Shown here one piece after another: positions 1 through 7,980 of a stretch of 54,751 bases of DNA. This DNA comes from Acidobacteriota bacterium. GTDB taxonomy: Bacteria; Acidobacteriota; Blastocatellia; Pyrinomonadales; Pyrinomonadaceae. Position numbers and translations under genes: made by a program. Position 1 is the first letter of the stretch. Every line of letters starts with the position of its first letter. The DNA lies in the NCBI GenBank assembly GCA_018269075.1, contig JAFDVJ010000083.1, forward strand, positions 1 through 54,751, written 5' to 3'. The notes below the pieces were generated by a model. That model saw only the letters and a list, made by a program, of their open reading frames with translations. It was not told the origin of the DNA and made no database searches.

Positions 1-453
1 TCGACGCTCCACACGAACGACGCGCCGTCGACGATTTCGCGAATGGTCAATATGGGCATCGAGCCGTTTCTGGTCGCGACGTCGGTCAACATCATTCAGG
101 CGCAGCGGCTGATCCGCCGCATCTGCAAGGACTGCAAGGAAGAAGTTCACGTGCCGGTCGAGGGCCTGATCGAGATCGGCTTTTCGGCCGAAGAAGCGCC
201 GAACATCAAGTCCTTTAAGGGAAAAGGCTGCCAGACCTGCAACGGAACGGGTTACAAGGGCCGCGTCGGTCTTTACGAAGTGATGGAAATCACGGACGAA
301 CTGCGCGAACTGATTATCATCGGCGCGAGCGCCATTGAATTGAGGAAGAAGGCGATCGAACTCGGAATGATCACTTTGCGGCAATCGGGGCTTTACAAAT
401 TGCGCGAAGGCATTACGACGATCGAGGAAGTGGTCAAGGAAACGGTTTTGTAA
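1..453 (+). CDS. pilB: Type IV pilus assembly ATPase PilB, C-terminal part (5' end outside window)
   Basis: The frame is open from base 1 and begins STLHTNDAPSTISRMVNMG, the GspE/PilB His-box and following helix, so the gene starts upstream of the window. What remains is the end of the secretion ATPase domain, including the tetracysteine zinc motif (CKDC, then CQTC about 36 residues later) and the GRVGLYEVM stretch typical of PilB/GspE. PilB is the cytoplasmic hexameric ATPase that powers pilus extension. It is followed on the same strand by a secreted protein, pilT and pilC, the usual motor-gene neighbourhood. An internal Met at 43 is not the true start. Confidence 0.93.
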   Translation, partial: STLHTNDAPSTISRMVNMGIEPFLVATSVNIIQAQRLIRRICKDCKEEVHVPVEGLIEIGFSAEEAPNIKSFKGKGCQTCNGTGYKGRVGLYEVMEITDELRELIIIGASAIELRKKAIELGMITLRQSGLYKLREGITTIEEVVKETVL

Positions 454-467
454 TTATTGGAGGAAGT

Positions 468-1280
468 ATGATTAGGGCAATTGCATTATCTTTAGCTTTA
501 CTGATCGGACTCGGCGTAATTATTCCGCTCGCGACGGACTACGCCGAAGCCGGTGCGAAAAAACACTATAAATACGGTAAGAAGAAAAAGAAGATCAAAA
601 AATATTCGCGCACCTGGTGGCGTCTGTACCGTGCCCGGATGAAGCGCAAGAAGGCGATGCAGGCGCGGATCAGAGCGATCCGCCTGCGCCAGCTCAGACT
701 GGCTCGCGCCCGTCAGGAAACGAGCGAAACGGAAACGGTCAAGACTCCGAAACGGAGCGCCCGCGTCGTTCCGGAAGAGACGACTCCGGCGATCCTGCCG
801 TCGGGCGAAACCGCTCCGAAAACGTGGAAGAAGAGCCAGTCGACACAGGCCGAAATGCAGTTTCGCGTCGATGACGACAACGGTTCGGCGCTCGGTTCGG
901 CCTCGATTTCGGTGGTCGGCCCGTCGATGGGCGGCGACGACAGCAGCAGCAAGACGAAAACGGTCGGCGGCGTGCCGACGGCCAGTCTGCGGCGCAACGT
1001 GATCGACCGGATGATCAAGGAAAACGGCTGGGTCGTCAACGACTTCCAGAAGGAGATCGGCGGCAAGAAGGTTTACGTGGTCGTCGCGCAGTCGGAAGGC
1101 GCGGGCGGTCAGATTCAGTCGCGGATCTTCTATTTCGCCGAGGCCGACGGCCGCATCTACAGCGTCTCGACCAATGCGCCGAACGATTCGTCCGAACGGA
1201 TCGCCGAGGAATCGGAAAAGGTCATCAACTCGCTGGTGCGCAGCCGGCAAAACCCGCAGCAGGCGGAACTGAATAAATAA
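468..1280 (+). CDS. Secreted, strongly basic protein of unknown function in the pil cluster
   Basis: The 270-residue product starts with a signal-like segment (about residues 1-28, ending near YAEAGA). A very Lys/Arg-rich stretch follows (about 30-85, with KKKKKIKK and many RAR/RLR), then a low-complexity Ser/Thr/Glu region and a small folded C-terminal domain from about 175 (DRMIKENGWVVNDF to the end). A good Shine-Dalgarno (GGAGGAAG, 459-466) lies just before the ATG at 468. It sits 14 bp after pilB and before pilT, so it is probably co-transcribed and may act in or near the pilus machine. I do not recognise the family. A long antisense ORF here is a codon-bias shadow. Confidence 0.75.
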   Translation: MIRAIALSLALLIGLGVIIPLATDYAEAGAKKHYKYGKKKKKIKKYSRTWWRLYRARMKRKKAMQARIRAIRLRQLRLARARQETSETETVKTPKRSARVVPEETTPAILPSGETAPKTWKKSQSTQAEMQFRVDDDNGSALGSASISVVGPSMGGDDSSSKTKTVGGVPTASLRRNVIDRMIKENGWVVNDFQKEIGGKKVYVVVAQSEGAGGQIQSRIFYFAEADGRIYSVSTNAPNDSSERIAEESEKVINSLVRSRQNPQQAELNK

Positions 1281-1354
1281 GAGTCGAGGGTCAGGAGCGG
1301 AGAGCGGAGAGTAAAACCTCCGAACTCTCCACTCTCCACTCTTCACTCTCCACT
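1281..1354. repeat. Palindromic heptamer array (GGAGAGT/ACTCTCC family)
   Basis: Units of the type GAGCGGA/GGAGAGT begin at the base after the preceding TAA. They are mirrored by ACTCTCC units that end 6 nt before the pilT ATG. The unit length is 7 nt and the two arms are reverse complements. Confidence 0.85.
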
Positions 1355-1360
1355 AATATT

Positions 1361-2569
1361 ATGAGTTACGAGCAACCACATACCGATTTACAGATCTCGC
1401 TGCCCGAGCTTTTGCGGAAATTGACGGACAAGGGCGGTTCCGACCTCCATCTGACGACCAACGCGCCGCCGCAGGTCCGTATTCACGGCCATCTGCAGCC
1501 GCTCGAAGGCTATCGCCCGCTGACGGCCGCCGAAACCAAGCAGCTCGCCTACTCGGTTTTGACCGACGCCCAGAAGCATCGTTTCGAGGAAAATCTCGAG
1601 CTCGACTTTTCATTCGGTCTGAAGGGAATGTCGCGTTTCCGCGCCAATTTGTTCAACCAGAAGGGCGCGGTCGGCGCGGTTTTCCGCGCGATTCCCTACG
1701 AGATCAAGTCGTTCGAGGCGCTCGGCCTGCCGCCGATCATCTCCGATCTGTGCAAAAAGCCGCGCGGTCTCGTGCTCGTCACCGGCCCGACCGGTTCGGG
1801 TAAATCGACGACGCTCGCGGCGATGATCGACAAGATCAACATCGATCGGCGCGACCATATCCTGACGATCGAAGACCCGATCGAATTTCTGCACAACCAC
1901 AAAAACTGCATCGTCAACCAGCGCGAGGTCAATTCCGACACGCACGGGTTCGGCGCCGCGCTCAGAACCGCGCTCCGCCAGGACCCGGACGTCGTGCTCG
2001 TCGGCGAAATGCGCGACCTCGAAACGATCGAGATGGCGCTCCGCATCGCCGAAACCGGCCACCTGACCTTCGCCACGCTGCATACCAATTCCGCCTATTC
2101 GACGATCAACCGCATCATCGACGTTTTCCCGGCCGGCCAGCAGGCGCAGGTCCGGACGCAGCTCTCGCTCGTGCTCGAAGGCATTATGTGTCAATCGCTG
2201 CTGCCGAAAGCCTCGGGCGACGGCCGCGCGATGGCGCTCGAAGTCCTCGTCCCGAACGCCGCGATCCGCAACCTGATCCGCGAAGACAAGATTCACCAGA
2301 TCTATTCGATGATGCAGACCGGCCAGGACAAATACGGGATGCAGACCTTCAACCAATCGCTCGCGACGCTCTACCACAAGCGCGTCATCACGCTGGAAAC
2401 CGCGATGATGCGGAGTTCGAATCCCGACGAGCTGCGCGAGTTGATCGAACGCGGTTCGGGCATCAACCAGGCCTATACCGGCCAGGGCCAGAAACCGAAC
2501 GCGCCGCAGCAGGGCGGAAGCCCGTATATGCAGGGCCGTCCGATCGGACAGCGCCCGCCGGTCCGTTGA
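1361..2569 (+). CDS. pilT: Twitching motility / pilus retraction ATPase PilT
   Basis: The 402-residue cytoplasmic ATPase drives pilus retraction. Visible features in order are an N-terminal PAS-like domain with GGSDLHLTTNAPPQVRIHG, Walker A GPTGSGKS (142-149), Asp box (ILTIEDPIEF), Walker B region (DVVLVGEMRDLETI, about 211-223), His box (TGHLTFATLHTNSA, about 232-245), and the PilT-specific AIRNLIRE motif near the C-terminus. The tail after about residue 365 is Gly/Pro/Gln-rich and longer than usual. The array at 1281-1354 fills the gap from the preceding gene. pilC follows 83 bp downstream. Confidence 0.96.
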   Translation: MSYEQPHTDLQISLPELLRKLTDKGGSDLHLTTNAPPQVRIHGHLQPLEGYRPLTAAETKQLAYSVLTDAQKHRFEENLELDFSFGLKGMSRFRANLFNQKGAVGAVFRAIPYEIKSFEALGLPPIISDLCKKPRGLVLVTGPTGSGKSTTLAAMIDKINIDRRDHILTIEDPIEFLHNHKNCIVNQREVNSDTHGFGAALRTALRQDPDVVLVGEMRDLETIEMALRIAETGHLTFATLHTNSAYSTINRIIDVFPAGQQAQVRTQLSLVLEGIMCQSLLPKASGDGRAMALEVLVPNAAIRNLIREDKIHQIYSMMQTGQDKYGMQTFNQSLATLYHKRVITLETAMMRSSNPDELRELIERGSGINQAYTGQGQKPNAPQQGGSPYMQGRPIGQRPPVR

Positions 2570-2652
2570 GAACAATTCAAAATCCAGAGGGAAAGATCAA
2601 CGAAGCTCAGACTTTGATTTTTCATTAAAAGAAACAGGAGCAGAGAGAGAAA

Positions 2653-3885
2653 ATGCCAACATTTGTTTTTAAAGGTCGCAATCGCTTGAACGAGATGGTT
2701 TCCGGTGAGAGAGACGCCGCCAATCAGGACGAGCTGCGCGCGCTTTTGCGTCGTGAACAGATCGTAATGACGCAGGCTTCGGAAAAGGGCCGCGAAATCG
2801 CGATTCCCAAGCTCGGACGCAACAAAAAGGTCAAGGCCAAGGAACTGGCCGTCTTCACGCGCCAGTTTTCGGTGATGATCGACGCCGGTCTGCCGCTCGT
2901 GCAGTGTCTCGACATTCTCGCCGAGCAGCAGCAGAACGCGTTCTTCAAGGACGTTTTGCGGCAGGTTCGCCAGAACGTCGAAGAAGGCTCGACGCTCCAT
3001 TCGGCGATGGAAAAACACCCGAAGGTTTTCGACTCGCTGTATTCACATATGGTCGAAGCCGGTGAAACGGGCGGTGTGCTCGACCTGATCCTGCAGCGGC
3101 TCGCGACCCTTATCGAAAAGGTCGTCAAACTCAAGCGGAGCATCGTTTCGGCGTCGATCTATCCGGCCGCCGTCATCTTCGTCGCGATCGCCGCGGTCGC
3201 GGTCATTATGATCGTCGTCATCCCGCAGTTCGAACAGATCTTTCTCGGCCTGCTCGGGCCGGGCGAAGCGCTGCCGCTGCCGACCCGCATCGTGATGGCG
3301 ATCAGCGGATTCCTGGCCGGCTGGGGCGGTCTCGCGCTGCTCGTTATTATGATCGGCAGCGCCATCGGGATCCGTTCATACTACAAGACGCCGAAAGGCC
3401 GCTGGCAGATCGACAGCCTGATGCTGAAAATGCCGATCTTCGGCAGCATTCTCCGCAAGATCGCCGTCGCGCGGTTCGCGCGGATCCTGTCGACGCTGCT
3501 CTCGTCGGGCGTTCCGATCCTGCAGTCGCTCGACATCACGGCCAAAACTTCGGGCAACGTGATCATCGAGGACGCGATTATGAAGATTCGCGCCGGCGTC
3601 GAACGCGGCGAAAACTTCGTCGAACCGCTCAAGGCGACCGACGTCTTCCCGCATATGGTCGGCCAGATGGTCGGCGTCGGCGAACAGACCGGCGCGCTCG
3701 ACGCGATGCTCGGCAAGATCGCCGACTTCTACGAAGACGAAGTCGATTCGGCGATCGCCGACCTGCTCGCGATGATCGAGCCCGCCCTCATCGCCTTCCT
3801 CGGCGTGACCATCGGTTCGATCGTCATCTCGATGTACCTGCCGCTCTTCACCCTGATCGGCAAGCTCGCCAGCGGAACGAAATAA
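2653..3885 (+). CDS. pilC: Type IV pilus inner-membrane platform protein PilC (GspF family)
   Basis: The 410-residue polytopic membrane protein has two tandem GspF domains. The first covers about residues 68-190 (FTRQFSVMIDAGLPLVQCLDIL) and the second about 270-395 (FARILSTLLSSGVPILQSLDI). Both carry the family G-E-x-(T/S)-G signature (EAGETGGVLD and GVGEQTGALD). Hydrophobic segments near 170-195, 215-240 and at the C-terminus are transmembrane. PilC is the platform on which PilB and PilT act. AGGAGCAGAGAG precedes the ATG at 2653. A hairpin terminator follows the gene. Confidence 0.96.
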   Translation: MPTFVFKGRNRLNEMVSGERDAANQDELRALLRREQIVMTQASEKGREIAIPKLGRNKKVKAKELAVFTRQFSVMIDAGLPLVQCLDILAEQQQNAFFKDVLRQVRQNVEEGSTLHSAMEKHPKVFDSLYSHMVEAGETGGVLDLILQRLATLIEKVVKLKRSIVSASIYPAAVIFVAIAAVAVIMIVVIPQFEQIFLGLLGPGEALPLPTRIVMAISGFLAGWGGLALLVIMIGSAIGIRSYYKTPKGRWQIDSLMLKMPIFGSILRKIAVARFARILSTLLSSGVPILQSLDITAKTSGNVIIEDAIMKIRAGVERGENFVEPLKATDVFPHMVGQMVGVGEQTGALDAMLGKIADFYEDEVDSAIADLLAMIEPALIAFLGVTIGSIVISMYLPLFTLIGKLASGTK

Positions 3886-3953
3886 CCTGAGAAGGATTTG
3901 ATTCATTCCGAAAAAAGGATTTAATCCCGAAAAGGAAATGATTCGTTTCTTTG

Positions 3954-3980
3954 AAAAAGCCCGTATTTACGGGCTTTTTT
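3954..3980. terminator. Bidirectional Rho-independent terminator after pilC
   Basis: AAAAAGCCCG, loop TATTTA, then CGGGCTTTTTT. It is flanked by an A-run and a T-run, so it can end pilC (+) and the convergent ABC transporter operon (-), whose stop codon overlaps it. Confidence 0.9.
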
Positions 3981-5475
3981 ATTTGCTCTCTGTCAGCCGT
4001 AAACCTTTAGGGATCAGCAGGCGATCCAGCCCGTTGAAGGCGAACTGGACCAGCAAAGCCAAAACCGCCGAGGGGATCGCGCCTTTTAAGACCGTTGAGG
4101 TATCGTTCAAGGCCAGCCCGCTGACGATCGGCTCGCCGAGCCCGCCGCCGCCGATGAATGCCGCCAGCGTGGCCGTCCCGACGTTGATGATCGTGCTCGT
4201 TTTGATGCCCGCCAGAATGGCGCGCGAGGCCATCGGCAGATATATTTTGATCAGCCGCGCGCGCGGTTCGAGACCGAGAACTTCCGCCGATTCGCGCAGT
4301 GAGCCGGGAATGTCCTGCAGTCCGGCCGCCGTATTTCTGACGATCGGGAGCAGGCTGTAAAGAAACAGGGCAACGATCGCCGTCGCCGTGCCGATGCCCA
4401 GAAACGGCACGGCAATGAGCATCGTCAGCAAAGCGATCGAGGGAATCGTTTGAATCACGCCGGCGGCTCCGAGAATCAATTGCCCGGCAAAGCCCGGCCG
4501 ACTGGCGCGGATGCCGAGCGGCAGCCCGGCCGCGATCGCGAGCAGCATCGAAATCGAAACCAGTTCAAGATGGCGGAAAGTCCAGCGGGCGATGTTCCAG
4601 GCCAGGGATTCATCGCTCTTGCCGGCAGTTTTCGGGGACTCCTCAAAATAAAGGGCGGCGGCTTTCGTATAATCCTTCGTTCGTTCGGCTTCGGCATTGA
4701 GCCGGATCATTTTTTCTTCGCTGATCGTTCCGACCAGCAGATTCAAAGCCTTCAGCGCCTCCGGCGGGATGTCCAGACGGTAGAGAAAAACGGCTTTGTA
4801 CTGCGGAAAGAATTTCAGATCGTCTTCGAGGACGACCAGATCGAATTCGGCGATCTGAGCATCGGTCGAATAAGCATCCATCACGTCGATTTTGCCGTTG
4901 GCGAGCGCGGTGTAGCCGAGCGCGTGATCGACCCCCCGGACGTCGCGCATCGCCAGGTCATACCGCCGGCTCAAAGGTTCCCATCCATCCTGCCGCTGCA
5001 GAAATTCCGGGGACGGGCGCACGATCAGATCGGGATGGCCGCGCAGATCGCTGATTTTACGAACGCCGAGCCGGTCGGCCTGTTCGCGTCTCATCACCAG
5101 GGCGTAGGTATTGTCGAAGCCCAGCTCCCCGGTCATCCCGACGCCCTCTTTCGCCAGTTCGGCGCGCATCCGGTCGGGCCCGGCGTCGCCCTTCAGTTTG
5201 AGGATTTCCTCGCGAACGGTTCCCGTATATTCCGGGTAAAGCGTGATTTGTCCGGTCTGAAGGGCCGTCCAGACGATGCCGCCGCCGCCCATTCCCTGAC
5301 GATGCTCGACATTGAGCCCTTGATTTTCGAGCATCCGTTTGGCGATTTCGCCGAGCACGTACGATTCGGTAAACCGTTTCGAGGCGACGATAATCGAAGG
5401 CCGACGGCCGCAGGCCGAATAAATGAAAGAGACGAGCAGCAGCAGGAAGACGGCGGCCGTGATTTTCAGTTTCAT
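3979..5475 (-). CDS. Osmoprotectant-type ABC importer, fused substrate-binding and permease protein
   Basis: The 498-residue fusion has a hydrophobic N-terminal signal/anchor (1-22), a substrate-binding domain of the OpuBC/OsmX type (about 25-270, with KRFTESYVLGEI and the LYPEYTGTV motif), then a permease domain of OpuBB type (about 285-490) with the EAA loop ESAEVLGLEPRARLIKIYLP. This family moves quaternary amines such as glycine betaine or choline, and some members take ergothioneine; the substrate cannot be read here. The ATG at 5475 overlaps the stop of the ATPase gene (ATGA). A much longer frame upstream is out-of-frame ATPase sequence. The binding domain precedes the permease, the reverse of EgtU/OpuF-type fusions. 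Confidence 0.9.
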   Translation of the reverse strand: MKLKITAAVFLLLLVSFIYSACGRRPSIIVASKRFTESYVLGEIAKRMLENQGLNVEHRQGMGGGGIVWTALQTGQITLYPEYTGTVREEILKLKGDAGPDRMRAELAKEGVGMTGELGFDNTYALVMRREQADRLGVRKISDLRGHPDLIVRPSPEFLQRQDGWEPLSRRYDLAMRDVRGVDHALGYTALANGKIDVMDAYSTDAQIAEFDLVVLEDDLKFFPQYKAVFLYRLDIPPEALKALNLLVGTISEEKMIRLNAEAERTKDYTKAAALYFEESPKTAGKSDESLAWNIARWTFRHLELVSISMLLAIAAGLPLGIRASRPGFAGQLILGAAGVIQTIPSIALLTMLIAVPFLGIGTATAIVALFLYSLLPIVRNTAAGLQDIPGSLRESAEVLGLEPRARLIKIYLPMASRAILAGIKTSTIINVGTATLAAFIGGGGLGEPIVSGLALNDTSTVLKGAIPSAVLALLVQFAFNGLDRLLIPKGLRLTESK

Positions 5476-6206
5476 ATGGCAACCAGACTCCTTTGCGCGC
5501 TGATGAACTCGGAAACGAAAGCATCGGCCGGGCGGTCGCGAAGATCGCCGAGCGTTCCTTTCTGAATAATCCGGCCTTCCCGCATCAGCACGATCGCATC
5601 GGCCAGATAACCGGCCTCCGCCATATCGTGCGTGACGAGGACGACCGTTTTCCCCAACTGCTGAAAAATGGTTTTCAGGTCGGTCTGCAGACCGGCGCGA
5701 ACGAGCGGGTCCAAAGCCCCCAGCGGTTCGTCGAGCAGCAGAACCTGCGGGTCGAGCATTAAAGCCCGCATCAGGCTCACGCGCTGCCGCTGACCGCCCG
5801 AGAGCTCCGCCGGATACCGCGCCAGCCCGCCGACGGGAAAGCGCGTTAAATCGCACAGCTCTTCGAGCCGTAAACGCATTTCGGTCCGGGGCCGTTTGAG
5901 GTATCGCCACATCAGGCCGGCGTTTTCCTCCGCTGTCAGATGCGGGAAAAGACCGCCGTCCTGAATCACATACCCGATCCGGCGGCGAATATCCAGAATC
6001 GCGGCCGGCGTGACCGAATGCCCGTCGATCTCGATCGTTCCGGTCGTCGGCTCGATCAACCCGACGATCAGGCGCAGCACGGTGGATTTGCCGCAGCCGC
6101 TCGAGCCGATCAGGGCGGTGGTTTTGCCGGATTCGATCTCCAGATCGGTCGGCGCAAGCGCCGTCAGGGAATCGTATTTCTTGCTGACGTCCCGAAATAG
6201 AATCAT
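5472..6206 (-). CDS. Osmoprotectant-type ABC transporter ATP-binding protein
   Basis: The 244-residue ATPase of the OpuBA/ProV class has Walker A GSSGCGKST (about 33-41), a Q-loop (YVIQDGGLFPH), the ABC signature LSGGQRQRVSLMRAL, Walker B VLLLDEPLGALD and the H-loop (LVTHDM). There is no C-terminal CBS pair, unlike ProV. It energises the fused binding/permease protein encoded 4 bp overlapping downstream, so the two genes are translationally coupled and make a complete importer. AAGG lies about 8 nt before the ATG at 6206. Confidence 0.95.
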   Translation of the reverse strand: MILFRDVSKKYDSLTALAPTDLEIESGKTTALIGSSGCGKSTVLRLIVGLIEPTTGTIEIDGHSVTPAAILDIRRRIGYVIQDGGLFPHLTAEENAGLMWRYLKRPRTEMRLRLEELCDLTRFPVGGLARYPAELSGGQRQRVSLMRALMLDPQVLLLDEPLGALDPLVRAGLQTDLKTIFQQLGKTVVLVTHDMAEAGYLADAIVLMREGRIIQKGTLGDLRDRPADAFVSEFISAQRSLVAI

Positions 6207-6499
6207 CCTTTAACCTTATGCTGAATTTTACCCGAACGCGCGGATATTCGCCAGAAAGTTATGATCCGCCCCGGCAAATGACGTATGACAGCTTCAAACC
6301 GGCGGATTTTTTCGGGTAAAAGATCCGCCGGGCAGTCTTTGAATTGAATAAATGTTCGGGGTGATAAAATCCCTCCGATTTGACAAAAACCGATCGCCGG
6401 GCGGCATAAAATAAGACGCCCCGCCTCCTCGTTCGGATTATCTTCTATCCAACTTGGCTGTTTGGCGATGATTCGATCAATCGTTCGGCCGATTTTCGT
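6207..6499. other. Intergenic region without a recognisable gene
   Basis: This is the AT-richer spacer upstream of the ABC operon. It should hold that operon's promoter, but I cannot place one with confidence. A TTGACA at about 6380 on the + strand has a 21-nt spacing to TAAAAT and no + strand gene behind it. Confidence 0.6.
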
Positions 6500-7177
6500 T
6501 TACTGCGGGTCGCGCGGTTCCGGTTTTTTGAAATAGTCCCGCTGAAACGGACCGCCGCCGCGGATGCTTTTGCAGTAGGCGATGCGGGCGTCGCGGTCGT
6601 CGTCGAACGCGCGTTTGACGTCCTGTTCGGTCGCCTGAAATTTCAGCGTGTTGGTGATCGAGAGCGAAAGCGCGATTTTTTCGACGTCGTGGTTGGCGCC
6701 GATGTAGGTAAACGTCCAGCCCCGTTTTTTGAGCTCTTTGACGAGCGCCTTGATTTCCGCGCCCGAAAACTCGCGCGAGGCGTTTTCCTCGCCGTCGGTC
6801 AGAATCGTCACGAGCACGCTGCAGTTTTCGGCCCCGTCGAGCGCGGCCCGCAGCTTGTTGACGCTGAAGCCGATTGCGTCGTAAAGCGGCGTCAGCGAAT
6901 CGGGATGATAACTGCTCTCGTCGAGCTCTTCGAGCGTTTTCACCTTTTTCGCGAACAGCTTGGTCTTGATGCCGAGCCCGTTGAACGTGACGAGCGAGAT
7001 GAAATGTTCCTGTTCGGGAAACTGTTTTTCGACGCCACGGACCGTCTGCACGACTTCGTTGAAACCCTGAATCGTCGCGCTTTTGATCGACTGCATCGAG
7101 CCGCTTTCGTCCAGAATCATCAGGTTGTGAACCGTTCGCCGGCGAAAGCCGTTCTGATCGTCGTTTTTCGTTTTCAT
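6500..7177 (-). CDS. VWA (von Willebrand factor A) domain protein
   Basis: The 225-residue soluble protein is almost entirely one VWA fold. The MIDAS metal site is seen as LDESGSM (about 22-28) with the later TPLYDAIG threonine/aspartate and TILTDGEENAS. There is no signal peptide, so it is cytoplasmic. The C-terminus ends in a charged tail (KKPEPRDPQ). AAAGGAGACGAAG lies just upstream of the ATG at 7177, and the small gene at 7384-7668 has almost the same leader, which suggests the two are co-regulated. The binding partner is unknown. Confidence 0.88.
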   Translation of the reverse strand: MKTKNDDQNGFRRRTVHNLMILDESGSMQSIKSATIQGFNEVVQTVRGVEKQFPEQEHFISLVTFNGLGIKTKLFAKKVKTLEELDESSYHPDSLTPLYDAIGFSVNKLRAALDGAENCSVLVTILTDGEENASREFSGAEIKALVKELKKRGWTFTYIGANHDVEKIALSLSITNTLKFQATEQDVKRAFDDDRDARIAYCKSIRGGGPFQRDYFKKPEPRDPQ

Positions 7178-7213
7178 AATTTCTTCGTCTCCTTTCGTTC
7201 GAATTGGGTTTTT

Positions 7214-7244
7214 CGGGAAACCCGTTTTACGGACGGGTTTCCCG
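7214..7244. other. Perfect 12-bp inverted repeat between two minus-strand genes
   Basis: CGGGAAACCCGT and ACGGGTTTCCCG are separated by 7 nt. Neither strand has a U-run after the stem, so it is a hairpin of unknown role (RNA processing, stability or attenuation) rather than a classical terminator. Confidence 0.6.
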
Positions 7245-7383
7245 GACCCTGTCGGTGAGGCAGTGAGGCTAACCGACGTGTGGTTGGGGAGAGTTTGTTT
7301 TCAAACGGCCGCCGCCCGTGACGCGCGGCCGGAAAGGCAAAGCCGGCATTCGGCGCCGCCCGTCGTTTCCGTCATAATTCGAT

Positions 7384-7668
7384 TTACAGACCGGCTGCCA
7401 GCAGATGGAGTCCGGATTGGGCGTTTTTGAGACCGACGACGACGAAATCCGTGAGCGCGATGTCCGGGCGAACCTCGACCTGCGCGGGCAGCCGCCGGAC
7501 GAGCGTGCGGAGCGCCCGATGCTTGACGGCGTAGGCGAGCTGTCTTTTATGACCGCGGCTCCGTTTGGCGAGCCGGTTGGCGAGCCGCGCGCGCGTCATC
7601 AGCTTTTCCGAGTTGCTTTGTTCGAGCCCGTGCAGGATCTGGTTAAAAGTCGGTTTGTTCGATCGCAT
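7384..7668 (-). CDS. Small basic hypothetical protein
   Basis: The 94-residue, Arg/Lys-rich protein has no signal peptide or membrane segment (MRSNKPTFNQILHGLEQSN...). The main support is a strong Shine-Dalgarno (AAAAGGAGACGAAAAAG) right before the ATG at 7668, nearly identical to that of the VWA gene 206 bp downstream. I do not recognise a family. The basic composition could suit nucleic-acid or ribosome binding, but that is inference only. Confidence 0.55.
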   Translation of the reverse strand: MRSNKPTFNQILHGLEQSNSEKLMTRARLANRLAKRSRGHKRQLAYAVKHRALRTLVRRLPAQVEVRPDIALTDFVVVGLKNAQSGLHLLAAGL

Positions 7669-7743
7669 CTTTTTCGTCTCCTTTTCGTTTTGTCTTTCAA
7701 TAAGGAAATGACGAGTGCGGCCGGGAATCGGAAACGCGAAAAT

Positions 7744-7772
7744 AAAAAAACCGCAAAAATATTTTCACGGTT
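7744..7772 (-). terminator. Rho-independent terminator downstream of the helicase operon
   Basis: Read on the minus strand: AACCGTGAAAATATTTTTGC then GGTTTTTTT. This is an AT-rich stem capped by GC pairs with a 7-T tail, about 200 bp past the helicase stop codon. Confidence 0.65.
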
Positions 7773-7807
7773 CTTTAACACGAATTCGACCCGAAAATCG
7801 GCACCAA

Positions 7808-7941
7808 ACGGAGCGCCGGCATCTCGGCCGGCAAACGTCGCGCAATCGGCGTCAAACGTTTCATTTTCCTTTATTCATTGGGGAATTGAAGCGCTGTATG
7901 CGTTTTGCAAACGCATTGCCGGCAGGATGCCGGCGCTCCGT
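7808..7941. repeat. 134-bp inverted-repeat element with CCGGCATC-type palindromic ends
   Basis: The left end (ACGGAGCGCCGGCATC...) and right end (...GATGCCGGCGCTCCGT) are imperfect inverted repeats of about 30 bp. Each contains an internal GCCGGC palindrome (GCCGGCAGGATGCCGGC on the right). The layout is the same as at 22334-22494, and a short form is at 40102-40130. It carries no ORF. Confidence 0.7.
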
Positions 7942-7948
7942 TCGGGCA

Positions 7949-7980
7949 ATCCGAAATCCGAAATCCGAAATCCGAAATCT
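7949..7980. repeat. CGAAATC heptamer array
   Basis: About four tandem CGAAATC units run into the TAG stop codon of the helicase-fusion gene (7979-7981). Confidence 0.85.

Noticed and set aside
5476..5910. N-terminal extension of the binding/permease fusion to 5910
   Set aside because: It reads the ABC ATPase gene out of frame. The signal-peptide ATG at 5475 fits the ATGA overlap.
6380..6415. TTGACA ... TAAAAT promoter on the + strand
   Set aside because: The spacing is 21 nt and no + strand gene follows.
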